Assembly: GCA_021201295.1 (NCBI GenBank)
Contig: JAJQFE010000037.1
Span: forward strand, 1 to 32,558
Direction of reading: 5' to 3'
Origin: Tannerellaceae bacterium
Lineage (GTDB): Bacteria; Bacteroidota; Bacteroidia; Bacteroidales; Tannerellaceae
DNA: 32,558 nt
The translations under genes and the position numbers were made by a program. Position 1 is the stretch's first letter. Each line of letters begins with the position of its first letter. This document shows, piece by piece, positions 1 through 10,309 of the stretch. The notes below the pieces were generated by a model that saw only the letters and a list, made by a program, of their open reading frames with translations, was not told the origin of the DNA and ran no database searches.

Positions 1-624
1 GATATAGACTGGGAATATCCGACCAGTTCAGCCGCTCAAATCTCTTCTTCTCCTGAGGACACGGAAAATTTCACCTTACTGATGCAGGATATACGGGAGG
101 CGATCGGAACGAACAAATTACTGACGCTGGCTTCTGCGGCGAATGCTGACTTTATTAATTTCCGGGCTATTGATCCCTATATGGATTTTATTAATATTAT
201 GGCCTATGATATGTCTACACCTCCAACCCATCATTCCGCTTTATATCGTTCGGAACGGGCAGGACGGACCACATCGGACGAAGCTGTAGAGGCACATCTG
301 GCAGCAGGTGTTCCCCTTCATAAATTAGTATTAGGCATGCCGTTTTATGGCCGGGGAGGTAAATCCCTTCCGGGTTTTATGGATTATAAAAAGATCCGGG
401 AACTTGAGGGTTATATTTCCCACTGGGACGAGGCAGCCCAGGTTCCTTACCTGACGGATAGTGAGGGGGATCTGGTGTGCACGTATGATGATCCCCGCTC
501 GTTAGCCATTAAGTGTCACTACATTCTTGAACGTGGACTGTTAGGAGGCATGTACTGGGATTATAATGGGGATAATGCCAATGGTGACCTGCGTAGAACA
601 GTCTATGAAACCTTAAACAGATAA
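1..624 (+). CDS. Glycoside hydrolase family 18 (chitinase-like) protein, C-terminal part
   Basis: The reading frame is open from the first base, so the start lies outside the window; 207 residues are visible. The fragment opens with DIDWEYP, the end of the GH18 DxxDxDxE motif, in which the Glu (residue 5 here) is the catalytic acid. Further GH18 hallmarks follow: a NIMAYDM strand, a LVLGMPFYGRG strand, and a C-terminal GGMYWDYNGD strand carrying the conserved Trp. The family cleaves beta-1,4-GlcNAc linkages in chitin or N-glycan cores; which substrate applies here cannot be told. The frame is intact and ends in TAA. A ThuA-like gene and a SusC/SusD pair follow on the same strand, suggesting a polysaccharide utilisation setting. 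Confidence 0.88.
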   Translation, partial: DIDWEYPTSSAAQISSSPEDTENFTLLMQDIREAIGTNKLLTLASAANADFINFRAIDPYMDFINIMAYDMSTPPTHHSALYRSERAGRTTSDEAVEAHLAAGVPLHKLVLGMPFYGRGGKSLPGFMDYKKIRELEGYISHWDEAAQVPYLTDSEGDLVCTYDDPRSLAIKCHYILERGLLGGMYWDYNGDNANGDLRRTVYETLNR

Positions 625-657
625 AAAATTAATCATTCTCTTTTTTAGACCATCAGT

Positions 658-730
658 AAAGGGGCAGGGATATGTTACAAACAAAATAACCTTAGGAACC
701 TATATATTTATAACATATTCCACCCCTTTC
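658..730 (+). terminator. Long stem-loop after the GH18 gene
   Basis: The arms 658-677 and 711-730 are inverted copies with about 17 of 20 positions matching by eye, separated by a 33-nt AT-rich loop. It lies between two co-directional genes and is followed by CTTTAG rather than a long T-run, so it could be a terminator or an mRNA-stabilising hairpin. Confidence 0.4.
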
Positions 731-775
731 TTTAGCATGACTCTTTTCATCATAAACCTTTAAATCAACTGACAT

Positions 776-1705
776 ATGCGACTCAACTATATTTTATTAT
801 GTGCAGTCTTTCTTTTCCTGACGGGAAATCTACCGGCAGTCATGGCACAGAAAAAGATCAGAACCATGATCGCTACCGGACAGGATGGGAGCCACTGGTG
901 GCAGGGTGGTAGTGATGCAATCAAAATGATCCTGGAAAACAGCGAGCTGTTTACAGTGGACATTCTCACTACTCCGGACTGGGACGGGGATATGAGCCTG
1001 TTCAACCCGGATTTCAAAAAATATGACCTGGTAGTGATCAACTACGGAGGACATACCTGGGTGGAGAAAACCCGGAAAAACTTTGAGAAATATGTCTCGG
1101 AAGGAGGAGGAGTCGTTGTGGTGCACTCTTCCGTGGTTCCCATGGATGACTGGAAAGAGTATAATGAGATGATCGGTCTGGGTGCCTGGAACCAGCGGAA
1201 TGAAAAAGCCGGTCCGTATGTCTACTGGCAGGATGACCGTTTCGTCTACGATTATTCTCCAGGATGGGCAGGGTATCATGCGCTGCAGCATCCTTTTACG
1301 ATCACGCACTGGAATCCGGAACATCCTATCCTGAAAGGACTTCCTGTTGTGTGGGATCATTTTAAAGATGAACTCTATGCCAAACTCCGGAGACCTGCTA
1401 AAAACATGGAAATACTGGCGACGACTTACGATGATCCGGCATTGGCAGGCTCCGGAAGACATGAACCGATGTTATGGACAGTTAACTACGGTAAAGGAAA
1501 AGTCTTTGTGACTCTGATGGGACATGCCGGAAATGATCCGGAACTGCGGTACGCGATGGAATGTACAGGTTTTCAGGTCACTCTTTTGCGGGGTGCCGAA
1601 TGGGCTGCCACCGGACAGGTAACCCAGGAAGTCCCTAAAGACTTCCCGTCAGCAGGAGTAATTACGCTCCGCAAAGATTTCAAAGCACCTTTCCATGCTC
1701 ACTAA
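776..1705 (+). CDS. Secreted ThuA-like domain protein
   Basis: A 309-residue protein with an N-terminal signal peptide (hydrophobic residues 4-20, ending near AVMAQ). The rest matches the ThuA-like fold (class I glutamine amidotransferase-like): an early strand followed by GQDGSHWWQGG, a LVVINYGGHTW segment, a GGGVVVVHSSV strand where ThuA proteins place their nucleophile-elbow equivalent, and GKGKVFVTLMGHAG near the C-terminus. ThuA proteins often accompany Gfo/Idh/MocA oxidoreductases and sugar isomerases in glycan catabolic clusters; their catalytic role is poorly defined. The frame is complete and ends in TAA. It is the intact counterpart of the broken ThuA-like gene at 7002-7787, to which it is only distantly similar. 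Confidence 0.85.
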   Translation: MRLNYILLCAVFLFLTGNLPAVMAQKKIRTMIATGQDGSHWWQGGSDAIKMILENSELFTVDILTTPDWDGDMSLFNPDFKKYDLVVINYGGHTWVEKTRKNFEKYVSEGGGVVVVHSSVVPMDDWKEYNEMIGLGAWNQRNEKAGPYVYWQDDRFVYDYSPGWAGYHALQHPFTITHWNPEHPILKGLPVVWDHFKDELYAKLRRPAKNMEILATTYDDPALAGSGRHEPMLWTVNYGKGKVFVTLMGHAGNDPELRYAMECTGFQVTLLRGAEWAATGQVTQEVPKDFPSAGVITLRKDFKAPFHAH

Positions 1706-1718
1706 CAAAGATATACAG

Positions 1719-1786
1719 GTTTGTTTTCTAATCAGAAAAGTTTGAAATCTATCAGGGTTTCAAATTTGTTAGGAAACAAACTTTTT
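1719..1786 (+). terminator. Nested stem-loop with T-run after the ThuA-like gene
   Basis: The outer arms GTTTGTTTTCTAA (1719-1731) and 1769-1781 pair with one mismatch. An inner stem pairs TTTGAAA (1741-1747) with 1758-1764. TTTTT follows directly, as expected for an intrinsic terminator. Confidence 0.6.
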
Positions 1787-2182
1787 ATGAAAGGATTTAA
1801 ACGCCATCTTTCAAAGAATAAGATAATCTTGTAGAAAAAAATAATCCGGAGTTATTTCTATTGATTACTAACAATTAAATTAAAATGCTTATGAAAAACA
1901 ATCCATGTCTTATGATGCTGAACAGGGAAAGATGATCCCGGCTCAAAATTACTGACACAATAGCAAAAGGCTTCTGACCCATCTATTTCCCGGACTGACC
2001 GTTGGTCCATCACCTTATTTCATGTATGTGATTAACACAGACAGGACTTCAATCTTTCGATTGGAGGCAGAAGAGTTTTATCCTTCATAAGGCAGGTGTC
2101 CAGGTCATTCTTTTACTCTCTGTTCACAAGCCTTCATCCTATTCCAATTAAAAAAACAAACCAACTAAACATACTATTTAAT
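1787..2182. other. Gene-free upstream region of the SusC-like gene
   Basis: About 400 AT-rich bases between the terminator above and the SusC-type start. I found no coherent coding frame; the longest small frames are under 20 codons. No clear TAnnTTTG promoter box was found near the SusC start, although the promoter should lie here. Confidence 0.5.
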
Positions 2183-5100
2183 ATGAAAATTATGAAGTAT
2201 ATCCTTTCATCTGTTTTATGGATGATGTGTTGCTTCCAGGTCTTCGCCCAACAGGCAGAAGTCACTATGGAAGGAACCGTATATGATCACCTGGGGGAAA
2301 CCCTTCCCGGAGTGAATGTCTATCTGAAAAATCAGCCAGGTATCGGAACCATCACGGATATAGATGGGAACTTCCGGATCAGTGCGACTGTAGGGGATGC
2401 CGTTATCTTTGCTTTTGTAGGCTATGACCAGATGGAATATCCGGTCACTAAAGAAGAAAAAACATCACCATCCGGCTTCATGAGTCCTCGCAGCTACTGG
2501 ATGACGTGGTAGTGGTCGGATATAGTGTTCAAAAGAAAAGTGTGATGTCTTCTTCCGTAAGCCGGGTGACCGGTGAAGATCTGGACATGGGAAATCCGAC
2601 CAATGTACAGAATGCACTGAAAGGAAAAGTATCCGGAGTACAGATCACCTCCAATTCCGGACAGCCGGGAGCGGATTCCAAAATCCGGATCCGCGGAACA
2701 GGAACGGTAAATAACTCCAATCCATTATATATTATTGATGGTATGCCGAGTAGTGAAGGTATTAATCACCTGAACCCATCCGATATTGAATCTATCGAAA
2801 TATTAAAAGATGCGGCTTCTGCTGCGATTTATGGGGCACGTGGAGCGAATGGAGTTGTTCTGGTAACCACTAAAAAAGGTAGCCAGGGATCTAAAGCCAC
2901 GTTGAACTATGAGTTCACCTATGGTTTCCAGAATCCGGCACGGAATGTGAAGTTGTTAGACAGTCAGAACTACCAGATGCTGATGAATGAAATGGTGGCC
3001 AATTCCGGAAAAGATCCTTATTTTCCTACATCCTCTTCCGTAAACACGGATTGGCAGAAAGAGCTGACAAACAAAAATGCTCCGGTTACCAATCATAAAT
3101 TATCCATCAGTGGAGGGGGCGATAACAGTACGTATTACCTGTCTTTCGGATACCTGAATCAAAGTGGCATATTCGCGAAAGGGTATTCTGATTATGAAAG
3201 ATACAATGCCCGTCTGAATCATTCGACCACCTTACTGGAAGCAAAAGACAGAAACTGGTTAAATAAGGTAACTTTCGGATCAATCGTCAGTTATACGCAC
3301 AGCAAATTCATGGGCGGAGAGATTAATAACAGTGAAGCCGCCAGTTTGATCGCGTCTATGAATATGTTACCTCCGACTGAGACCATCTATCAGGATAATG
3401 CAGCCATCCTGGAACAATATGCGCTCAACTATCCTAACTATATTAAGGATAAAAACGGAAGGGCTTACAATATCATTGATATGAATGAGATCAATAATCC
3501 GTTTGCTGCTATGCAGGTAAGAAATAATACCCGGAAGATCCCACAGGTATTCAGTGGAAATTTTAACCTGGATGTAGATATTCTTCCCGGATTAAAGTTT
3601 AAAACCACGGCCGGGATGGACTGGACATTTGTATCTGATAAGAGAGTCACTCCTGAATATGATCTGAATACGACTAATAAGAATACCTTATCTTCTGTGG
3701 AAGATGAAAAAATAGAGGCTCATTTCTGGCAGTGGGAAAATATGGTGACTTATACGAAATCTTTCGGAGTCCACAATCTGACCCTGTTAGGTGGTACTAC
3801 CATGTCTTCTTATCATAAATCCAATATCAAAGGTACGGACTACGACCTGTTAGTTACTGACCTTGATAAAGGATATATAGATATTGCAACCGGAGACCGT
3901 GCCCTGGAAAGAGTATCCGGAGAAGCAGAAGACCATAGGCTGGCTTCCGTCTTTGGCCGTGTGAATTATAATTACGATGAGAAATATCTGTTCGAAGCAG
4001 TCATCAGACGGGATGGATCTTCCAATTTCGGGAAAAATCATAAATATACGGTCTTTCCTTCTGTATCCGCCGGTTGGGTACTTACCCGGGAAGGCTTTAT
4101 GGACAACCGTCCCGGCTGGATTGACTTTATTAAACTACGTGCCAGCTGGGGACAGAATGGGAATGAAGAGATCGGTTCATTTGGGTATACCAGTATGATG
4201 TCTATGGGTAACAATGCCGTAGTAGACGGACAGGTACTGACAGGAGCGAAAACCTCCGGATATGTGAATAGTGACCTGAAATGGGAAACTTCCGAACAGA
4301 TAGATATAGGAATTGACCTGAGATTTTTAGGAAATGCGTTGACCTTTACGGCTGATTATTTCTATAAAAAGACCAAGGATATGTTGCTGAATGTGGCGCT
4401 ACCAGAATATACCGGTTTCCGGACGATGAAAGTAAACAAAGGTTCCGTAAAAAATGAAGGGGTAGAAATGGAAGCCAGTTATCGTTTTCATGTAGGACAG
4501 GTAAATCTGCGGTTGGGTGCCAATGCCTCATACGTAAAAAATACCGTAACTGATATTGGTGACGAAAGAATTGGTCTGGATATTCTGGGCGGTGGCCTGG
4601 GAGGTACGGTAACCTGGATGGAATCTGGTAAACCATACGGTTTCTTCTATGGCTATGTACACGATGGAATTTTCCAGAATCAGGCAAAAATAGATGCCTA
4701 TGTAACAGCAGACGGAGCCCCCAAACAGCCGAATGCCCAACCGGGAGATGTCCGATATAAAGATCTGGATGGAAAAGATGGAATCACCGGTGAAGACCGC
4801 ACCATGATCGGTAACCCGAATCCGGACTGGGCCTATGGCTTTACCCTGAATGCAGAGTGGAGAGGATTTGATGTGTATGCCTTTTTCCAGAGGGTGCATG
4901 GAAATGATATCTACCGACTCTACCGGAGAGCGAATATTACCTATGCTAACTGGGATGAAACCTAGTTAGACCGCTGGCATGGAGAAGGGACTTCCAACTG
5001 GATGCCCCGGATAGTGGAAGGAGATCCAAACAATAATACCACCTGGGTGAGTAACCTGTTTGTGGAAGATGGCTCTTATCTGCGCCTGAAAGTGTTACAG

Positions 5101-5298
5101 ATCGGTTATCAGTTGCCGCAACAGCTCCTGAGAAAAGCCTTTATCAAAAATCTACGTCTGTTTGCTCAGGGTGAGAACCTGTTTACCATTACCAACTACA
5201 CCGGAATTGATCCGGAAGTAGGTACACGTAATGGATTTGATGGAGGGACTTATCCACAGGCCCGTACATTTACCTTTGGTGCCAATATTACATTCTAA
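2183..5298 (+). pseudogene. SusC/RagA-type TonB-dependent transporter, frameshifted and with an in-frame TAG
   Basis: Outer-membrane glycan importer. Start at MKIMKYILSS, followed by a signal peptide ending FAQQ, rather than the longer open frame upstream. Next come a carboxypeptidase-regulatory-like domain (EGTVYDHLGETLPGVNVYL), a DDVVVVGY junction, the plug (IRIRGTGTVNNSNPLYIIDGMP) and a beta-barrel ending in ITF. The frame breaks at the A6 tract 2457-2462. One added A restores KNITIRLHESSQLLDDVVVVGY, exactly the family sequence. A second break is TAG at 4963-4965 in WDET-TAG-LDRWHGEG; the frame continues unbroken to the TAA at 5298. Corrected length is 1038 residues, normal for the family. 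The SusD partner starts 21 bp downstream. Most likely a recent pseudogene. TAG readthrough and sequencing error are the alternatives. Confidence 0.87.
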
Positions 5299-5319
5299 CC
5301 GAATAAATAGAGAAACAAT

Positions 5320-6859
5320 ATGAAAAATATAATTAGATTATCATTAGCAATCCTGGTATTAGGTGCTACTTCCTGTACTGATTTTCTGGAAGTGAATCCG
5401 AGAACCCAGGTGTCTGAACTGGAATTTTACCAGACTGAAGCAGAAGTGATGATGGGGCTTTATTCCGTCATGGATGATGTACAAAACGGATTAATGGAAG
5501 TGTTTAGTTATGCTTTCCTCCTCTCTGACGAATCGGAAACCGGTGGGGGTTTAGGGGAAGGTGTATATAAATACAAATACGATAATTTCACGTATGATCC
5601 CACCACATCACCTGCATGGTGGAATGAATGGGATTACGGGATTTATAACGGGGTAACAAGTAGCAATATACTAATTGTCAAAGTGAATGGTAGTGAGTTG
5701 GATGAAAGTTTCGTCCGGAGTATCGATGCGGAAGCCCGTTTTTACCGGGCTCTGTTCTACTTCTACCTGTTTATGGGATATGAACAATTTCCGCTGATCA
5801 CAGGTTCGTTGGAAACATCGGAGATATATTCTGTCAAAAAGGTACACGGGATGAGATCTATGCCTTTATGATGAGTGACCTGACAGATGAGGTAATCCGT
5901 TATCTTCCGGATAAAAGCAATACGCAGAAAGGACGGATCTCGAAAGATGCCGCAAGAGTATTGAAGGCAAAAATTGCATTGTTCCACCGGGATGAAGCAA
6001 AATACCCGGAAGTATTGGCGGATATGAAAGAGATTATCCATAGCGGACGTTATTCGTTAGTACCGGATTATACCAAGATCTTTTTGAAAGCAGGAGAATA
6101 CGGTCCGGAATCTATTTATGAGCTGGCGTATGCAGGTGATAACTCCGGAGAAGGTAATATTCTTGCCAGAGCTTTAAGCGGACGTGCCATCCAGGATCCC
6201 CGCAGTGCAGAACAGGGTGGCCTGGCTGAAGGATATGGACAAAATACCATGCCCATGACGATCTATAATCTGTTCAAAGAAGGAGATACCCGCCGCGAAG
6301 GAACCATTATCGATTACCGGGAAGAGATAAAAAAGTCCAGGAATTGGCGGCTAAAGGAGAATTAGCTGCGGCAGATACTTTTATCGTTCAGACAATACAA
6401 GAAAACTTTGAATGGCTGGGGCATTATAAACATCATGCCCGAAAAGAAAATGCCGGGGAAATAGAGCCGCTGAACAACTATTCCAATTCATTCCGTTTCT
6501 ACCGGTATGCCGATGTATTGCTCTTAGCGACTGAACTTACCGTTCGTATCAACGGACAGGCTAACAGTGAAGCACAGGATTGGTTTAACCAGATCAGGGA
6601 CCGGGCTTTCCAAAATCAGGATAACCGGATTGACCTGACCGGTAAGACCAAACAGCAGGCATTGGATATTATTTTTGAGGAAAGAGGTTTTGAGTTTATG
6701 GATGAAATGCAACGCTGGTTCGATATCATGCGCTTTGATAAAGGAGCAGAACTTCTTTCTTCCAAAGGCTGGACTGAAAAGTATCGTTATTTCCCGATCG
6801 CACAAAAAGAGATTGATGCTTCTATGGGTACACTGGATCAAAACCCAGGCTGGAAATAA
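5320..6859 (+). pseudogene. SusD/RagB-family lipoprotein with two A-tract frameshifts
   Basis: Surface glycan-binding partner of the SusC-like transporter. Starts with a lipoprotein signal (MKNIIRLSLAILVLGATSC, lipobox ATSC, lipidated Cys19) and then the usual TDFLEVNP. SusD-type segments follow: ARFYRALFYFYL, RISKDAARVLKAKIAL, SNSFRFYRYADVLLLATE, IIFEERGFEFMDEMQRWFDIMR and the terminal KYRYFPIAQKEID...NPGWK. The frame is broken at the A5 tract 5836-5840, where one more A gives SVKKGTRDEIYAFMMSDL. It breaks again at the A6 tract 6329-6334, where one more A gives EEIKKVQELAAKGELAA. Corrected length is 513 residues, typical of the family. Both changes are single-base losses from A-runs, as in the transporter upstream, so the pair appears to have lost function together. 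Confidence 0.87.
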
Positions 6860-6875
6860 TGGGGTTATCTACCTG

Positions 6876-6912
6876 AATAGTATCTGAAAAGTAAATACTT
6901 TCAGATACTATT
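6876..6912 (+). terminator. Terminator of the SusC/SusD pair
   Basis: Perfect 14-bp stem (6876-6889 with 6899-6912) and a 9-nt loop, followed by CTTATCTTT. It starts 17 bp after the SusD-type stop codon. Confidence 0.65.
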
Positions 6913-6932
6913 CTTATCTTTAAACCATCCTG

Positions 6933-6973
6933 CTTTTGGTCAAAGGAATCTCCGGATCCCCTTCGACCAAAAG
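6933..6973 (+). terminator. Second stem-loop before the ThuA-like pseudogene
   Basis: CTTTTGGTCAAAGG (6933-6946) pairs with 6960-6973 with one mismatch around a 13-nt loop. No T-run follows. It may be a backup terminator or a leader hairpin of the gene starting at 7002. Confidence 0.4.
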
Positions 6974-7001
6974 TTGTAGAGTCACATAATACTATTTATA
7001 T

Positions 7002-7787
7002 ATGAACATTCAATCTATCCTTATAGTCACGCTTTGTATCTTAGTAACAGCCTCTGGAAACAGGTCCACAAATAAAACCGAAGCGTCTGTTACTCCGTAT
7101 AAAGTGCTCGTACTTACCGAACGGGGCGGACAGCACGGGAGTTTTACAGATGCAGCCCTGAATTAGTTAACGGAACTATCCGGAAAAGAGCATTTTGAAT
7201 TTACCGAGATCCACACGGCGGAGCCTATTGATGCAGAATATCTATCCCAATTCCAATTATTTATCCAACTGGATTTTCCTCCTTACACCTGGCCGGAAAC
7301 GGCAGAACAGGCTTTTATCAACTATATTGAAAAAGGACAGGAAGGCTGGATCGGCTTCCATCATGCCACATTATTAGGTGAATTTGATGGGTACCCGATG
7401 TGGCCATGGTTTTCTGACTTTATGGGTGGCATACGCTTTAAAAATTATATTGCTGAGACTGCCTCCGGAACCGTACAGGTGGAAGACCCCCATCATCCAG
7501 TCATGTAGGGAGTACCGGAAACATTCGTAATCCCGGACGATGAATGGTATACATTTGATAAAACCCCTCGTGCCCATCCTCATGTACATGTTCTCGCCCA
7601 TGTAGATGAATCCACTTATCAGCCAGCTTCCGATATCCGGATGGAAGACCATCCCGTCATCTGGGAAAACAGACAGGTAAAAGCCAGAAATGTGTACTTC
7701 CTGATCGGTCATAGCGGAGCATTATTCCACAACGAACCCTTTGTTACGATGTTCACAAACGCGATCCGGTGGGCATCGAAGAAATAA
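7002..7787 (+). pseudogene. ThuA-like domain protein with two in-frame TAG codons
   Basis: A single uninterrupted reading frame from ATG 7002 to TAA 7785-7787 (262 codons) except for TAG at 7164-7166 and at 7506-7508. The product resembles bacterial ThuA-like proteins: hydrophobic N-terminus (residues 4-17), YKVLVLTERGGQHGSFTDAAL, EKGQEGWIGFHHAT, HHPVM-TAG-GVPETFVIPDDEWYTFD, and ARNVYFLIGHSGALFHNEPF near the end. The first TAG replaces a position where Trp or Lys would be expected (AALN-TAG-LTEL). The second replaces a Lys or Gln. There is no indel and no other stop. It lies just downstream of the broken SusC/SusD pair. Two ambers in an otherwise clean gene suggest either very recent inactivation or amber readthrough. 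Confidence 0.8.
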
Positions 7788-7829
7788 GTTAAAACAGCTC
7801 CTTCCGGAATCATTTTGTCAGCCAAAAGC

Positions 7830-7859
7830 TTTGCCAACCCAGTTAAATTGTTAAATTTG
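7830..7859 (+). promoter_or_regulatory. Bacteroidetes-type promoter of gdhA
   Basis: TAAATTTG at 7852-7859 fits the TAnnTTTG -7 box. TTTG at 7830-7833 fits the -33 box with an 18-bp gap. Transcription would begin about 25-30 bp before the gdhA ATG. Confidence 0.6.
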
Positions 7860-7893
7860 TAACATATTGTTAGTCATTTAAAAGATAAGCACT

Positions 7894-9228
7894 ATGAAAA
7901 CAAAAAACATTTTATCCCGGCTGGAAGCAAAGCATCCCGGGGAAAAAGAATATCTACAGGCAGTAAAAGAAGTTCTGCTGTCCATAGAAGAAGTATACAA
8001 CCAACATCCCGAATTTGAAAAAGCAAAAATTATAGAAAGATTAGTAGAGCCCGACCGGATATTTACTTTCCGGGTGCCCTGGGTAGACGATAAAGGAGAA
8101 GTCCATGTTAATTTAGGATATCGCGTCCAGTTCAATAACGCCATTGGTCCTTATAAAGGTGGAATACGTTTCCATGCCTCCGTAAATCTTTCCACCTTAA
8201 AATTCCTGGGGTTTGAACAGACTTTTAAGAATGCCCTGACAACCCTGCCTATGGGTGGAGGAAAAGGAGGATCCGATTTCTCTGTACGGGGCAGAAGTAA
8301 TGCGGAAATTATGCGTTTTTGCCAGGCATTTATGTGTGAACTATGGCGCAATATCGGTCCGGATACGGATGTGCCTGCCGGTGATATCGGTGTAGGCGGA
8401 TGGGAAGTAGGTTATATGTATGGCATGTACAAAAAACTGGCCCGGGAAAATACCGGCACCTTTACCGGTAAAGGATTGGAATCTAGTGGCTCTATCCTAC
8501 GTCCGGAAGCTACCGGATTCGGTGCACTCTATTTTGTACATCAGATGCTGCAGGAACATGGAATCGATATAAAAGATAAGACGATAGCCCTTTCCGGTTT
8601 CGGGAATGTGGCCTGGGGAGCAGCCATCAAAGCCAATGAATTAGGAGCCAGAGTCGTCACGATTTCAGGACCGGACGGATATGTATATGATCCGGACGGC
8701 ATTTCCGGAGATAAGATTGATTATATGCTGGAACTCAGAAATTCAGGGATGGATATTGTGGAACCTTATGTGGAAGAGTACCCAAACGCCACGTTCTATC
8801 CCGGCAAACGTCCCTGGGAACAAAAGGTGGATATTGCACTTCCCTGTGCGATACAGAACGAATTAAACGAAGAGGATGCCCGCCAGTTAATAGCCAATAA
8901 CACCCTGTGTGTAGCAGAAGTATCCAACATGGGCTGTACGGCTGAAGCGGTAGACCTGTTTATTGAAAACCAGATATTATTTGGACCGGGTAAAGCGGTC
9001 AATGCCGGTGGAGTGGCCACTTCCGGTCTGGAAATGACCCAAAATGCCATGCATATGGCCTGGACAACGGAAGAAGTAGACCAACGCCTGCAACAAATCA
9101 TGCATGCCATTCATAAACAGTGTGTGGAACATGGACGTGAAGGCAACTATATAAACTATGTAAAAGGAGCCAACATTGCCGGCTTTATGAAAGTAGCCAA
9201 AGCCATGATGGCTCAGGGGATTGTCTAA
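7894..9228 (+). CDS. gdhA: NADP-type glutamate dehydrogenase
   Basis: A 444-residue hexameric-type glutamate dehydrogenase that makes glutamate from 2-oxoglutarate, ammonia and NAD(P)H, the main ammonium entry route in Bacteroidales. The frame is full length. Visible motifs are GPYKGGIRFH (Lys88, substrate binding), LPMGGGKGG (catalytic-region Lys124), PAGD (Asp164) and the dinucleotide-binding SGFGNVAWGA, with PEATGFGALYF before it. One oddity: at residue 170 the usual GGREVGY reads GGWEVGY (codon TGG at 8401-8403), a change at a normally conserved Arg that is one C-to-T step from CGG. Its own promoter lies upstream, and an inverted-repeat unit separates it from the convergent ruvC. Confidence 0.95.
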   Translation: MKTKNILSRLEAKHPGEKEYLQAVKEVLLSIEEVYNQHPEFEKAKIIERLVEPDRIFTFRVPWVDDKGEVHVNLGYRVQFNNAIGPYKGGIRFHASVNLSTLKFLGFEQTFKNALTTLPMGGGKGGSDFSVRGRSNAEIMRFCQAFMCELWRNIGPDTDVPAGDIGVGGWEVGYMYGMYKKLARENTGTFTGKGLESSGSILRPEATGFGALYFVHQMLQEHGIDIKDKTIALSGFGNVAWGAAIKANELGARVVTISGPDGYVYDPDGISGDKIDYMLELRNSGMDIVEPYVEEYPNATFYPGKRPWEQKVDIALPCAIQNELNEEDARQLIANNTLCVAEVSNMGCTAEAVDLFIENQILFGPGKAVNAGGVATSGLEMTQNAMHMAWTTEEVDQRLQQIMHAIHKQCVEHGREGNYINYVKGANIAGFMKVAKAMMAQGIV

Positions 9229-9244
9229 AACCATTAAATTATAA

Positions 9245-9354
9245 AATTAGTACGCAGATGACAGAGATTACACAGATTGACGCAGATAGCAATTACATAT
9301 TTAATTCATAATCTGTGGTCATCTTGTTTAACCTGTGTTATCTGCATGCTAATT
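9245..9354. repeat. Imperfect inverted repeat between convergent gdhA and ruvC
   Basis: The left part (from AATTAGTACGCAGATGACA) and the right part ending AATT at 9354 are degenerate inverted copies rich in CAGAT/ATCTG units. Similar 'acgcagat...acacagatt' units are widespread as small palindromic repeats in bacterial genomes. It overlaps no gene and may terminate transcription from both sides. Confidence 0.6.
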
Positions 9355-9356
9355 CT

Positions 9357-9917
9357 TCACTTCTTAACCTTTCCGGGATGTTTAGCAACAAAATCCTTCC
9401 ATCCTGTATATTTCTTTTCTGAAACAGGATTATTCGTCTGAAAATAGTGGCAAAGAGCCGCTGCTAATCCATCCGTTGCATCTAATTGGGGAAGCATATG
9501 TTCATCCGGAATATGCAGAAAACGTTGGAGCATCCCGGCAACCTGTTCTTTAGAAGCGCTTCCACTCCCGGTAATAGACATTTTTATTTTTAAAGGAGCA
9601 TATTCAAAAATAGGAATATCCCGGTTCAGTGCTGCAGCCATAGCCACTCCCTGTGCCCGGCCTAATTTCAACATACTCTGTACATTCTTTCCAAAGAAAG
9701 GAGCTTCGATCGCTAATTCATCCGGAGTATATTGATCGATCAAACCAGTGACCCGTTCAAATATTTTACGTAAACGCAGGTAATGATCTTCAAACTTATT
9801 TAACTGAAGGATACCCATCGTTTCCAGATGGGGTTTATTCCCTTCAATGATCAGTACCCCATATCCCATTACAATCGTTCCGGGGTCAATCCCTAATATG
9901 ATGCGGTCTCTGATCAT
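9357..9917 (-). CDS. ruvC: Crossover junction endodeoxyribonuclease RuvC
   Basis: Resolves Holliday junctions together with RuvAB. About 186 residues, a usual length. The acidic catalytic set is visible: Asp in LGIDPGT, Glu in [11 protein letters not shown], and the C-terminal pair in [30 protein letters not shown] is the characteristic core. I take the ATG at 9915-9917 as the start rather than the GTG at 9926, because it overlaps the stop codon of the upstream DUF4286 gene (ATGA), indicating translational coupling. Stop is TGA. Confidence 0.95.
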   Translation of the reverse strand: MIRDRIILGIDPGTIVMGYGVLIIEGNKPHLETMGILQLNKFEDHYLRLRKIFERVTGLIDQYTPDELAIEAPFFGKNVQSMLKLGRAQGVAMAAALNRDIPIFEYAPLKIKMSITGSGSASKEQVAGMLQRFLHIPDEHMLPQLDATDGLAAALCHYFQTNNPVSEKKYTGWKDFVAKHPGKVKK

Positions 9918-10228
9918 TGCTCCCACTCTATTTCTTCCAGCAGAGTCGTGAAACCCACCACCTTATTGCCAAACCGTCTGACCAATTCTTCCTGCATCAA
10001 ACGCCCTTCCCTCTCTATCCAATATTCCAGTGTATCCATGTTTTTCGTATGAAACTGAACAGCATAACTGGCCTCCTCCTCATCCGGAGTATGCATCACC
10101 CGCCTCAGACAAGGTCGCAATAAAAAGCCACTGGCGGCAGCACGGGGAATATAAGAACTTTTCAAATAGGTTAGTGCCTCTTCTAAAACGGTCTTATCAA
10201 TATGGAAAGTGATATTGTATACGATCAT
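9914..10228 (-). CDS. DUF4286 family protein
   Basis: A 104-residue protein starting [12 protein letters not shown], with [28 protein letters not shown] and a C-terminal [19 protein letters not shown]. It matches the small DUF4286 family of Bacteroidetes, whose function is unknown. The longer open frame upstream lacks family features, so the ATG at 10228 is preferred. The stop overlaps the ruvC start by the ATGA arrangement, so the two genes form one operon transcribed away from the tRNA gene. Confidence 0.82.
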   Translation of the reverse strand: MIVYNITFHIDKTVLEEALTYLKSSYIPRAAASGFLLRPCLRRVMHTPDEEEASYAVQFHTKNMDTLEYWIEREGRLMQEELVRRFGNKVVGFTTLLEEIEWEQ

Positions 10229-10282
10229 GGCAAAAGATATAAATTTCCTGAACAAAGATAGTGTATATCTCAGGAAAACCTC

Positions 10283-10290
10283 TATATTTG
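10283..10290 (+). promoter_or_regulatory. Promoter -7 box for tRNA-Ala
   Basis: TATATTTG matches the Bacteroidetes TAnnTTTG box and ends 19 bp before the mature tRNA. A -33 TTG is not clear. Confidence 0.5.
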
Positions 10291-10309
10291 CAAGCGAAAA
10301 TAAAATCAC

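Noticed and set aside
830-1462. 210-codon open frame on the minus strand
   Set aside because: It lies wholly antisense to the ThuA-like gene, whose protein has clear family features; this frame has no domain or plausible composition.
2457-2463. AAAAAAC as a programmed -1 frameshift site in the SusC-like gene
   Set aside because: The heptamer is not in register with the incoming frame (the zero-frame codons are GAA AAA ACA), no downstream stimulator was evident, and the gene also has a TAG further on.
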